This document shows, piece by piece, positions 54,014 to 61,264 of a DNA stretch of 64,000 nt. The notes under the pieces are model-generated. The model had not been told where the DNA came from. It made no database searches and saw only the letters and a list, made by a program, of their open reading frames with translations. The stretch's first letter is position 1. Each line of letters begins with the position of its first letter. The position numbers and the translations under genes are program-made. The stretch is from Epilithonimonas caeni DSM 17710 (GTDB taxonomy: Bacteria; Bacteroidota; Bacteroidia; Flavobacteriales; Weeksellaceae). The stretch covers positions 1 to 64,000 of the forward strand of contig NZ_AUFK01000018.1 of NCBI RefSeq assembly GCF_000426465.1, given 5' to 3'.

Positions 54014-54934
54014 TTATATTACAGACTCGAAAGAAGTCAGTTCCTTAAATTGATGAATTCTTTCGCTCAATTCTTCTTTTGTAACCGCTTGTATCCTTTC
54101 TGTACCGAATTTCTCCACCGTGAAAGAAGCCATTGCACTACCAACGATGATCGCTGTTTTCATAGTTTCAAAACTGAAATCACCTTTCTTGGTAAGATAT
54201 GAGGCAAATCCACCTGCAAAGGTATCACCAGCGCCTGTTGGATCAAAAACTTCCTCAAGCGGCAAAGCAGGGATTGCAAAAACTTTCCCTTTGTGGAAAA
54301 GCAATGCGCCATGTTCTCCTTTTTTGATGATCACATATTTTGGTCCCAATTCGTGGATCTTCTTAGCCGCTTTTACAAGAGAATATTCTCCTGAAAGTTG
54401 TCTTGCTTCTTCATCATTGATTGTAATGACATCCGTTTTTGCGATCACTTTCATCAGGTTATCCCAGGCGATATCCATCCAGAAATTCATGGTATCAAGA
54501 ATTACCAGTTTCGGTTGCGTTTTCATTCTTTCCAAAACCGAAAGCTGAACCACAGGGTCCAGATTTCCTAACAAAAGAACCTCTGCTTCCGATGAATGTT
54601 CAGGAACTTTTGGGTCAAAATCTGCCAAAACATTAAGTTCTGTAACCAAAGTATCCCTAGAATTAAGATCATTGTGATATTTTCCGCTCCAGAAAAAGGT
54701 TTTGCCATCTTTTACAACCTCTACTCCATCAACATTGATGTTTTTAGATATCATCATATCAAGATATTCCTGAGGGAAATCTCCTCCGATAACAGAAACC
54801 AAACTCACGTCTGTATCCAAAGCAGAAGCCGCCAAACCAATAAAAGTTGCTGCTCCTCCAAGGATCTTATCTGTTTTACCAAAAGGTGTTTCGATGGCAT
54901 CAAATGCTACAGTTCCTACTGCTAGTAATTTCAT
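54014..54934 (-). CDS. PfkB-family carbohydrate/nucleoside kinase
   Basis: 306 residues of the ribokinase fold. N-terminal GTVAFDAIETPFGKTDKILG and the substrate loop GGAATFIGLAASALDTDVSL; C-terminal catalytic signature DPTGAGDTFAGGFASYL with the base Asp and anion hole (~247-263), preceded by KYVIIKKGEHGALLFHKGKV. Members phosphorylate sugars, nucleosides or related metabolites with ATP; the substrate cannot be named from sequence. The protein is cytoplasmic, yet its gene lies 56 bases upstream of periplasmic isomerase genes on the same strand and 82 bases downstream of gldD, so co-transcription appears without obvious functional logic. Confidence 0.92.
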   Translation of the reverse strand: MKLLAVGTVAFDAIETPFGKTDKILGGAATFIGLAASALDTDVSLVSVIGGDFPQEYLDMMISKNINVDGVEVVKDGKTFFWSGKYHNDLNSRDTLVTELNVLADFDPKVPEHSSEAEVLLLGNLDPVVQLSVLERMKTQPKLVILDTMNFWMDIAWDNLMKVIAKTDVITINDEEARQLSGEYSLVKAAKKIHELGPKYVIIKKGEHGALLFHKGKVFAIPALPLEEVFDPTGAGDTFAGGFASYLTKKGDFSFETMKTAIIVGSAMASFTVEKFGTERIQAVTKEELSERIHQFKELTSFESVI

Positions 54935-55016
54935 ATTTTAAGTTTTTATGTCGGAATTCCCGGTTATGGAAATCCTAAGTTTTTATATTTATATATTATT
55001 TTCTAAATTTCAAATC

Positions 55017-55574
55017 TTATTTCTTCCATTCAAAGGAATCTATCATATGGAGAAGGTCTCTTTTGACGTAATCGATGGCAGGTCCCAATGAATCAGGTCT
55101 TGGGCGGGAGTTGAAATACAGATTCCCCGTTACGAAATGCCTTGTACTATCCGTCACAAAAAATTGAACATTAGATGCCGTCTGACCTTTCAGAACATAA
55201 AAATTCCCATATACTTTTTTCTCCGGGTATTGGAAAAATTTGGTATCGATGGAACTTGCTTTGATCGTGTGTTCATAAACCATTTTCTCAACTTCTTTCA
55301 CGTGAAGCGGGAAATCATTTTTGATAGGGAAATAAGTCAGGAAAACCTTTGCTTTCATCTTTGGATAGTTGACATAATACCAGCAATTTTCTTTGGCATC
55401 TTCCACCCTGGAAAAATCCGAATAGTCAAAAGAGTAATTGCAAGGTGAATCGAATCTCAAATATTTTGGATTTGGATATTCCAGGCGGAGGTCTCCTTTT
55501 GGCTTCGGGATGGGTTCTTTGCCACAGGAAAATAAGGTGAGTCCAATAAAAAGTCTGAACAGATTTTTTAACAT
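55017..55574 (-). CDS. gldD: Gliding motility lipoprotein GldD
   Basis: 185 residues from the ATG at 55574, chosen because it places the lipoprotein signal at the start (MLKNLFRLFIGLTLFSC, lipobox TLFSC); an upstream in-frame start would add 16 residues. The mature part opens with GKEPIPKPKGDLRLEYPNPK, the hallmark of GldD, then FDSPCNYSFDYSDFSRVEDA, NCWYYVNYPKMKAKVFLTYF and DSTRHFVTGNLYFNSRPRPD. GldD is required for gliding in Flavobacterium johnsoniae and is linked to type IX secretion and GldJ stability. Chryseobacterium-like bacteria often keep it without visible gliding. With porQ it supports a T9SS. Confidence 0.93.
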   Translation of the reverse strand: MLKNLFRLFIGLTLFSCGKEPIPKPKGDLRLEYPNPKYLRFDSPCNYSFDYSDFSRVEDAKENCWYYVNYPKMKAKVFLTYFPIKNDFPLHVKEVEKMVYEHTIKASSIDTKFFQYPEKKVYGNFYVLKGQTASNVQFFVTDSTRHFVTGNLYFNSRPRPDSLGPAIDYVKRDLLHMIDSFEWKK

Positions 55575-56012
55575 CCGGCAAAAATAACAATTAGAATTGA
55601 TACTGAGAATTTTGATTCCCAAAATTTTGTTAAGAATGATTGATTTACAGAGAAATGGGGATTAATTGTGAAATTGAGTTGGTTAAGATGATGTAGTGTT
55701 CCAAAGCCACAGCAGTTTGAGAAGATGTTTTACAAGCGCTGAATTGCAAATGCGTGAGGGCGAAGGGCATTGTTGGAGCTCTCCCGATGACAAACTTTGC
55801 AAAGTTTGTCATCGGGAAGCGACTGCCCGTAGACCGACCCGTTTTTGTATTGGGAAAAGCATTGGGAAAAAACGGAGCACGCCCAAATTGTATTAATATG
55901 TTTTAAAAAGCGTTAAAATCTCATATAAATCTGACAAAAGTAAAATTTTTGTAACCTTTTGCAAGTTATGATCGTATAATATAATGCAACCTAATAGAAT
56001 GAGGTTTTTATA
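55575..56012. other. 438-bp intergenic region upstream of rpoD
   Basis: No gene accepted. The left ~130 bases are AT-rich. The middle (55752-55882) is a GC-richer structured element with a perfect 34-bp palindrome; the right ~130 bases hold the rpoD promoter region, without a clean consensus match. Confidence 0.6.
55752..55882. repeat. Structured repeat-like element with a 34-bp perfect palindrome
   Basis: Outer pair GCGTG (55752-55756) / CACGC (55878-55882), second pair GGGCA (55765-55769) / TGCCC (55824-55828), and a central perfect palindrome at 55783-55816 whose half is CCCGATGACAAACTTTG. Nested pairing and higher GC than the flanks suggest a mobile palindromic repeat or a structured RNA in the rpoD upstream region. 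Confidence 0.55.
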
Positions 56013-56879
56013 ATGAGACAATTAAAGATTACAAAACAGGTTACCAACAGGGAAACCGCATCACTAGACAAGTATCTGCAAGAGATCGGAAAAGTTGAAT
56101 TGATCACCGCTGACGAGGAGGTAGATTTGGCTCAGAGGATCCGTGCCGGTGACAGAGCTGCTCTTGAAAAACTGATCAAAGCTAACTTACGTTTCGTGGT
56201 TTCGGTTTCTAAACAGTATCAGAATCAAGGTCTTTCTCTTCCGGATCTCATCAACGAAGGAAATCTTGGTCTGATGAAAGCGGCAAAAAGATATGATGAA
56301 ACGAGAGGTTTCAAATTCATCTCTTATGCTGTTTGGTGGATTCGTCAATCGATTTTGCAAGCGCTGGCCGAACAGTCGAGAATCGTAAGATTACCTTTGA
56401 ATAAGATTGGTTCTATCAACAAGATCAACAAGGCTTATGCTCACCTGGAGCAAGAGAACGAAAGACCGCCTTCTCCGGAAGAGCTGGCAGAAGTTCTGGA
56501 TATGAGCGAGGAGGACATCAAGGAATCTATGAAAAACAGTGGTCGTCACCTATCGATGGATGCGCCACTTGTGGAAGGTGAAGATTCTAACTTATATGAT
56601 GTTTTGCGTTCCGGAGAATCGCCAAGTCCCGATAAGGATCTAATGCTGGAATCTCTACAGATCGAGATAGAAAGAGCACTACAAACTTTGACTCCGAGAG
56701 AGGCCGATTTGGTGAGATTATATTTCGGGCTGAACGGAAAACATCCAATGACTTTGGAAGAAATCGGTGAAACTTTTGACCTTACAAGAGAAAGGGTTCG
56801 TCAGATCAAAGAAAAGGCGATCAAGAGATTGAAACATAATACAAGAAGTAAGATTCTTAAGTCTTACCTTGGTAAATAA
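56013..56879 (+). CDS. rpoD: RNA polymerase primary sigma factor (short Bacteroidetes type)
   Basis: 288 residues, the short RpoD/SigA of this phylum, lacking region 1.1. Region 1.2 ([20 protein letters not shown]), region 2 ([40 protein letters not shown] for -10/-7 recognition and melting), region 3 ([20 protein letters not shown]) and region 4 HTH ([20 protein letters not shown]). This sigma recognises the TAnnTTTG-type promoters seen repeatedly in the window. Monocistronic with a strong terminator. The upstream region holds the structured palindromic element. Confidence 0.97.
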   Translation: MRQLKITKQVTNRETASLDKYLQEIGKVELITADEEVDLAQRIRAGDRAALEKLIKANLRFVVSVSKQYQNQGLSLPDLINEGNLGLMKAAKRYDETRGFKFISYAVWWIRQSILQALAEQSRIVRLPLNKIGSINKINKAYAHLEQENERPPSPEELAEVLDMSEEDIKESMKNSGRHLSMDAPLVEGEDSNLYDVLRSGESPSPDKDLMLESLQIEIERALQTLTPREADLVRLYFGLNGKHPMTLEEIGETFDLTRERVRQIKEKAIKRLKHNTRSKILKSYLGK

Positions 56880-56904
56880 TATTTTTCATTCATCGAATGA
56901 TTTT

Positions 56905-56935
56905 AAAGCAAGACTTTTTGGTCTTGCTTTTTTTG
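56905..56935 (+). terminator. Terminator of rpoD
   Basis: AAAGCAAGAC / GTCTTGCTTT with a TTTTTG loop, then TTTTTTG. Confidence 0.88.
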
Positions 56936-56972
56936 TAATGCTAATAACAATTACAACTTGCTTTTAACTAAA

Positions 56973-57497
56973 TCACTCCTCTTCTTTTTTTAGACTTTCA
57001 ATCAAACCTTCCAGTTCTTTGATCTTATCTTTCAGGTTTTTGATGTCGTTTTTGTTATTGGTAACCTTACTTTTCAACATTACGGTCCTGGCGCGTTCGC
57101 TGTGGTCTTCGCTGTCCTCGTCCTCGCTGATCTCCTCAACATCTTCCTGAATCTCCTCTACGTCCTCTTGGATCTCTTCAATATCTTCCTGGATCTCGTC
57201 AATATCTTCCTGGATCTCATTAACATCTTCTTTCAGATCTTCGATATGTTCAGAACTTTTGTTCACTGACATTTGAATGAAAATAGCCAAATAAATGGCC
57301 TCTAAAGAGACAACTGTAGTAAGTACCAGCAACATATGCTCGAACTCTACAATATTGAAAATCGGCAATGCAAAACAGACGATAAAAAAAATCGTATGGA
57401 AAACCAATGACTGGATAGAACCTACCCACCAAATAATTCCGTTTGCAATCTTTTCTAAGACAGAAAGCTTTTCCTGGTTTTCTTCTGTAAGTTTCAT
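56973..57497 (-). CDS. Two-helix membrane protein (DUF1003/iron-permease-like) with heptad repeats
   Basis: 174 residues. Two membrane helices, IQSLVFHTIFFIVCFALPIF and FEHMLLVLTTVVSLEAIYLAIFIQ (read in two parts), followed by MSVNKSSEHIEDLKEDVNEI. The layout and the VSLEAIYLAIFIQMSVNK segment resemble DUF1003 and low-affinity iron permease families, but the match is not decisive. Next comes a perfect-looking coiled coil made of 7-residue repeats (EIQEDID, EIQEDIE, EIQEDVE, EIQEDVE, EISEDED), then a second basic coiled segment (VTNNKNDIKNLKDKIKELEG). The tail is expected in the cytoplasm. Convergent with rpoD; function unknown. Confidence 0.75.
   Translation of the reverse strand: MKLTEENQEKLSVLEKIANGIIWWVGSIQSLVFHTIFFIVCFALPIFNIVEFEHMLLVLTTVVSLEAIYLAIFIQMSVNKSSEHIEDLKEDVNEIQEDIDEIQEDIEEIQEDVEEIQEDVEEISEDEDSEDHSERARTVMLKSKVTNNKNDIKNLKDKIKELEGLIESLKKEEE
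57127..57234 (-). repeat. 21-bp tandem repeat encoding heptads
   Basis: About five imperfect 21-base units in the membrane-protein gene, each encoding a 7-residue E-I-Q-E-D-(I/V)-(D/E) coiled-coil heptad. Unit number could vary by slippage without changing the frame. Confidence 0.7.
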
Positions 57498-57662
57498 TGA
57501 TGATTTTTTTAACTGTTTGATTTTTCACTCAGAACTTTTTTGAAGCTACAATAATTAAAATAAAGTTGATAAAATCAAATAATATCCAATTTTAATTCGG
57601 TCTATAGTTTTGAGAACTCCACAAAAATAGAGTAAAATAGCCGAAATAACCAACAAATCAAA

Positions 57663-58565
57663 TTAATTTAAAATGTCAGACAATGCAGAATCCAGATTAC
57701 TATATTTGAATTTGAAGCCCAGGTCTTCAATTTTTCTGGAAGAAATGCGGCTTCCTTCCAAAGCTAAAACTGACATTTCGCCCAAAATTGCTTTTATTAA
57801 AAATTTTGGAATGTTAGGTAACCATATTCTTTTATGAAGATGTGAAGCCAATTTTTCAGTTAAGGTTTCATTAGTTACAAAATCCGGTGCTGAAGCGTTG
57901 TATGCGCCATTCATAGAAACATCTTCCACAGCTTTGAAATAGATATCTACGAGATCATCGATATGGATCCACGGAAAGTACTGTTGACCCGTTCCCAATG
58001 CCGAGCCAATATTGAAATCAATCGGTTTTCTTAAGACTTCCAATGCACCACCTTTTTCGGATAAAACGGTTGTAGTCCTAACTCTCACAACTCTGCTTCC
58101 CAAATTCTGAAATTGTAAAGCTTTCTGCTCCCAATCATTACAAACTCTTCCTAAGAAATCTTCTGCAGGCAGATCTTCTTCCGAGAAAATATGTCCTGAT
58201 GTGATCTGCCCATAAAACCCGACAGCAGAAGCCGAAATAATTGCTTCGGGATGGATATTTTGTTTCTGCATCTGTTCATAAATAAACTGTGCAGAGTTTA
58301 TCCTGCTTGTGTAGATCTCTTTTTTGTAAGATTCTGTCCAGCGCTTGCTGATCGGTGCTCCTGCCAAATGAATGAAAATATATGTATTATCCAGCGCACC
58401 TTCTTCCAGAAAGCCATTCTCATAATCCCAAACGTATGATTTGAAGCTGGATCTCTTCGATCTAGAGCGGACCAAGGTTTCTACCTGATAACCTCGCTCG
58501 TATAATTTCCGGGAAAGTTTTTTGCCAACAAGTCCTGTTGCACCACTTATGAGAATCTTTTTCAT
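57663..58565 (-). CDS. TIGR01777-family NAD(P)-dependent epimerase-like protein
   Basis: 300 residues, extended short-chain dehydrogenase type. N-terminal dinucleotide motif ILISGATGLVGKKLSRKLYE, the family's HLAGAPISKRWTESYKKEIY, the SASAVGFYGQ active-site segment (S and YG, where the usual YxxxK is altered to GFYG as in this subfamily), VVRVRTTTVLSEKGGALEVL, YFPWIHIDDLVDIYFKAVED and the DUF1731-like end ILGEMSVLALEGSRISSRKI. Members are annotated as sugar-nucleotide epimerases, and SulA-like in Gram-negatives, but true substrates are unknown. Cytoplasmic. Single gene. Confidence 0.92.
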   Translation of the reverse strand: MKKILISGATGLVGKKLSRKLYERGYQVETLVRSRSKRSSFKSYVWDYENGFLEEGALDNTYIFIHLAGAPISKRWTESYKKEIYTSRINSAQFIYEQMQKQNIHPEAIISASAVGFYGQITSGHIFSEEDLPAEDFLGRVCNDWEQKALQFQNLGSRVVRVRTTTVLSEKGGALEVLRKPIDFNIGSALGTGQQYFPWIHIDDLVDIYFKAVEDVSMNGAYNASAPDFVTNETLTEKLASHLHKRIWLPNIPKFLIKAILGEMSVLALEGSRISSRKIEDLGFKFKYSNLDSALSDILN

Positions 58566-58655
58566 CTGCTTTTATTTCGTCTTTTCAAACAAAAACGATT
58601 CCAATGAAAAACAATTATAAAATAAGTTTCGTAAATCTGATAATTGACATAATAA

Positions 58656-59480
58656 TCACAACAATCTGATCTTATCCTCCAAAATCTCGATCACTTTATC
58701 TTTATAAAGACTTCCTATCGCTTTTTTGAAGTTCTTTTTGCTCATTCCGAGCTCATCTTTGATCTCGTCCGGCGTAGATTTGTCAGAAAGATAAAGAAGT
58801 CCATAGTTATCGTTGAGCTTGTCTATGACTTTTTGTTTGAATTCGTCTACGTTTTCAAAGCCTTGCGGCTGAAGCGTAACATCTATTTTACCATCTTCGC
58901 GGATTGTTTTGATATAACCGGTCTCCTCAGATAGAGGATATAATTTTTTGAAAACATCGGATGCATAGATCAATCCTATGTATTGTTTATTGATAATGAC
59001 ATTCCATCCCAATTCAGACTCGTTCATCATGATCAGATCGACTTTGTCTCCGCTTCTGAAAGGCAGATCTTCGTATTGTGGATTCCGTTTGAATTTGGTT
59101 GTCCCGGTAATCAAGCCGGTTGCCTCATCAATATACACATACACTAAGTAACGTTTACCTTCTATTATTTTAGATTTTTGTTGCTTGTAGGGGATAAAGA
59201 GATCTTTGATGATTCCCCAATCCATAAACGCTCCTGTCGGCAGACTTTGCACGCAGGTCATTACAGCAAATTCTCCTATCTCTGCATTGGCTTTTTCGGT
59301 TGTTGCCTTCAGATTACCTTCTTCCTGATAAACAAAAACCTCCACTTCTCTGCCAACTTCCCAAGAATCATCTGCAAAGACCTTTTGAATAAAGGCTTTT
59401 TCGCCATTGTCATCTCGCAGAATGTATCCAGAAGATATTTGTTCAGAGATCGTAAGAGTTTGAGTTTGTCCGGGCTTCAT
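58656..59480 (-). CDS. cvfB: CvfB-family S1-domain RNA-binding protein
   Basis: 274 residues of the CvfB/YitL type: tandem S1-like OB domains and a C-terminal winged helix. Visible parts: MKPGQTQTLTISEQISSGYI, GEFAVMTCVQSLPTGAFMDW, LFIPYKQQKSKIIEGKRYLV, YIDEATGLITGTTKFKRNPQ, GWNVIINKQYIGLIYASDVF and LYKDKVIEILEDKIRLL. In Staphylococcus CvfB binds RNA and affects virulence gene expression; in Bacteroidetes no role is assigned. Cytoplasmic. It precedes, on the same strand, no close gene; upstream lies locus B. Confidence 0.9.
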   Translation of the reverse strand: MKPGQTQTLTISEQISSGYILRDDNGEKAFIQKVFADDSWEVGREVEVFVYQEEGNLKATTEKANAEIGEFAVMTCVQSLPTGAFMDWGIIKDLFIPYKQQKSKIIEGKRYLVYVYIDEATGLITGTTKFKRNPQYEDLPFRSGDKVDLIMMNESELGWNVIINKQYIGLIYASDVFKKLYPLSEETGYIKTIREDGKIDVTLQPQGFENVDEFKQKVIDKLNDNYGLLYLSDKSTPDEIKDELGMSKKNFKKAIGSLYKDKVIEILEDKIRLL

Positions 59481-59603
59481 AAAATTGAATTTCCTGCAAA
59501 AATACAGATACTTTTTCTAATCTGACTTTTAAGAATCATTTTTTGTTAGACATCTGCACCCTTGGTCAACAAATCTATATAAAAAGAAAGTCCGGAAAAA
59601 AAA

Positions 59604-59720
59604 TCAATTATTTTCGTAGTCCGGTCTTTTTCGGAATATCTCTTCGCCAAAAAACATTTTCAAAACAAACAAAATGATGGCAACTAATTTTACTATTATT
59701 AAGTTATTGAATTTTGACAT
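59604..59720 (-). CDS. Small single-helix membrane peptide, 38 aa
   Basis: ATG at 59720, TGA at 59604-59606. It encodes MSKFNNLIIVKLVAIILFVL and continues KMFFGEEIFRKRPDYENN: one membrane helix (residues 7-24) and a charged tail. The start is only 5 bases behind the stop of the locus B surface-protein gene, so it should be translated from the same transcript. CCGGA/TCCGG arms around its 3' end (59588-59628) could form its terminator, with TTTCTTTTTATA following. Function unknown. The size alone does not prove it is real, but the tight spacing, helix and basic/acidic tail support it. Confidence 0.5.
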   Translation of the reverse strand: MSKFNNLIIVKLVAIILFVLKMFFGEEIFRKRPDYENN

Positions 59721-59725
59721 AATGA

Positions 59726-60553
59726 TTATCTTATTTTATAAATTGAAATCTCTGTAGAAATATCTCCCAAAACAGAAAGATCCATACCGCCTGTCACAAT
59801 CCCGAAATTAAGTTTCTCACCCGCTTTCAGGTTATAAATATGATCAATACGGCCTTCTGTTAAAGAAACTTTGGTTGCGATGACCGGAATTGTACCATTT
59901 GCTAATAAAACATGGTCTAATAATGTAGGTACCTTTCCGGCATATGAGGTTCTGGAAATCACCAGACCAGGTTTTGCAGAAGCTGGAATATCTTTGGTCA
60001 GTCCATCTCCGAATCTAAGAGAATAATTAATCATATACAGTCCAGTTTCTGGAACTATATATTGGTTATCCTTTACAAATTCCTGTCCCATCTCTTGTAC
60101 CAATTGGGCGTTGAATTGAAGAATCTTAAAATCAGAACCCAAAAACTCGGTTCCCGAACTTACCAATGATAATCCAGACACTCCCTTTGCGGCAAAAGCA
60201 CTGGGATCACTGAACATTTTTTTCCAAAGCCCTTTCGTCTTATCTGCATGCGTATAATGTGCATCATAAATATAGTAACCAGAACTTGTCATATTCTGAG
60301 TTTTAGGGGACGCAGGTGAAGATAACGGGGCAACAATATGGATAAATGCACCGTTTTGGGGCGAACCATAGAGTTGATCTTTCATTTTCAGTGAGTCTGC
60401 CGTGGTTCGGGGCGGTATAATTCCGTCCGGAATTGTAATTAGTGAAGATTTATGTACCTCTAGATTAGCTAAAGGTTTCTGTGTATTTATTCCAATCTGT
60501 GATTTGATATTGATAAATAACAAACCAAAAATTAAGAAATATATCGTTTTCAT
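59726..60553 (-). CDS. Secreted QIGIN-type protein with C1q-like C-terminal part (locus B)
   Basis: 275 residues. Signal peptide MKTIYFLIFGLLFINIKS, then QIGINTQKPLANLEVHKSSL and PDGIIPPRTTADSLKMKDQL, the same opening block as the surface proteins at 7619 and 10692. Residues ~145-275 show the C1q/TNF-like pattern (YIVPETGLYMINYSLRFGDG, IYNLKAGEKLNFGIVTGG), ending TEISIYKIR. It parallels the locus A protein at 31949 in size, C-terminal pattern and position. Exported; probably surface-exposed. A ligand-binding beta-sandwich is a guess. The small lipoprotein gene lies 184 bases upstream on the same strand. Confidence 0.78.
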   Translation of the reverse strand: MKTIYFLIFGLLFINIKSQIGINTQKPLANLEVHKSSLITIPDGIIPPRTTADSLKMKDQLYGSPQNGAFIHIVAPLSSPASPKTQNMTSSGYYIYDAHYTHADKTKGLWKKMFSDPSAFAAKGVSGLSLVSSGTEFLGSDFKILQFNAQLVQEMGQEFVKDNQYIVPETGLYMINYSLRFGDGLTKDIPASAKPGLVISRTSYAGKVPTLLDHVLLANGTIPVIATKVSLTEGRIDHIYNLKAGEKLNFGIVTGGMDLSVLGDISTEISIYKIR

Positions 60554-60655
60554 AAAATTAGTTTTTTCAGAACGTGAAGCTTATACTGTTTCTCGATCTT
60601 ATTTTATGTTCGTTACCAGTAGTAACACTGAATCGAATGAACCCTACTTTATACT

Positions 60656-60685
60656 CTGCCCCAATTCTCAAAAGAAATGAGGCAG
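60656..60685 (-). promoter_or_regulatory. Hairpin between lipoprotein and surface gene (locus B)
   Basis: CTGCCCCAATT / AAATGAGGCAG (9 of 11 pairs plus wobble), 8-base loop, 52 bases after the lipoprotein stop. No T tract behind it. It could be an attenuator or a message-stabilising hairpin. Confidence 0.4.
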
Positions 60686-60737
60686 ATATAAAATGCAAAT
60701 AATGAATGTTTCTATTAATTATAAGGTTGTCTCTAGA

Positions 60738-60971
60738 CTACCATCTAGTTCCATCTCTCACTGGTGGATCTGGATCTACTTCCGGTGCAGCGGCTGCAGA
60801 AGTTGTAGTATTAGTAGCTGTGCCTACCTGCGTAGAATCGTCTGTTTTTCTAAGATTTTTATTTTGTTGTGTGACACTCTCTTGTAGGTCAGCAGTCTCG
60901 TCTTCTTGTCGGCAAGAAACGAAGCTTGTAGTGATGACAGCAATCGCTAAAATGGAAATAAATTTTTTCAT
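60738..60971 (-). CDS. Small lipoprotein with C-terminal DPPxxxGxxW motif (locus B)
   Basis: 77 residues. Signal MKKFISILAIAVITTSFVSC, with Cys20 lipidated and followed by Arg (CRQED), as in locus A. A polar Gln/Asn/Thr middle with KTDDS, an Ala/Thr-rich linker (TNTTTSAAAA), and the end PEVDPDPPVRDGTRW. Only the signal, SCR, KTxDS and the final DPPxxxGxxW are shared with the lipoprotein at 32827. The gene is divergent from the TPR/AraC regulator, as in locus A. The invariant C-terminus looks like a recognition tail presented in the periplasm or at the surface; binding to the regulator's TPR domain is a hypothesis. Confidence 0.72.
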   Translation of the reverse strand: MKKFISILAIAVITTSFVSCRQEDETADLQESVTQQNKNLRKTDDSTQVGTATNTTTSAAAAPEVDPDPPVRDGTRW

Positions 60972-61039
60972 GATATAAATGATGTTTAATGTTTATTAAA
61001 ATGAGTCGGTTTAAAAAATATTTCATTTGAAATACATCG

Positions 61040-61047
61040 CAAAAGTA
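61040..61047 (-). promoter_or_regulatory. -7 promoter element of the locus B lipoprotein
   Basis: TACTTTTG on the minus strand matches TAnnTTTG, 69 bases before the lipoprotein ATG and 54 bases from the palindrome at 61102. Confidence 0.45.
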
Positions 61048-61101
61048 TGCGCAAAAGACCATTTATAAAAACATATATGGTCTCGATTTGGAAATCTTGA
61101 C

Positions 61102-61123
61102 GTCCTAATTCATAAATAAGGAC
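61102..61123. promoter_or_regulatory. Palindrome between lipoprotein and regulator (locus B)
   Basis: GTCCTAATT-CATA-AATAAGGAC (8 of 9 pairs), followed by ATATTTA. Aligned with locus A (33140-33161), the third pair is C-G here and G-C there, so both arms changed together. This points to selection on the symmetry. Confidence 0.65.
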
Positions 61124-61226
61124 ATATTTAAATTATTGATTTACAACTGATTAAATTTATTATTAACAGTTCACTTGTCATAACGTTTTTTTATTAAAAA
61201 TTTCTCAAACATATTTCATATTTCCG

Positions 61227-61234
61227 TATTTTTG
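61227..61234 (+). promoter_or_regulatory. -7 promoter element of the locus B regulator
   Basis: TATTTTTG matches TAnnTTTG. It would give a transcript start about 24 bases before the ATG at 61265, which supports that start codon over the upstream ones. Confidence 0.5.
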
Positions 61235-61264
61235 AGGACACAAATGATTGAGATAATAATTATA

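Noticed and set aside
55696-55896. 66-codon open frame upstream of rpoD
   Set aside because: It lies entirely in the palindromic structured element; the composition (many Arg, Cys, Trp) follows from repeat sequence, not a protein family.
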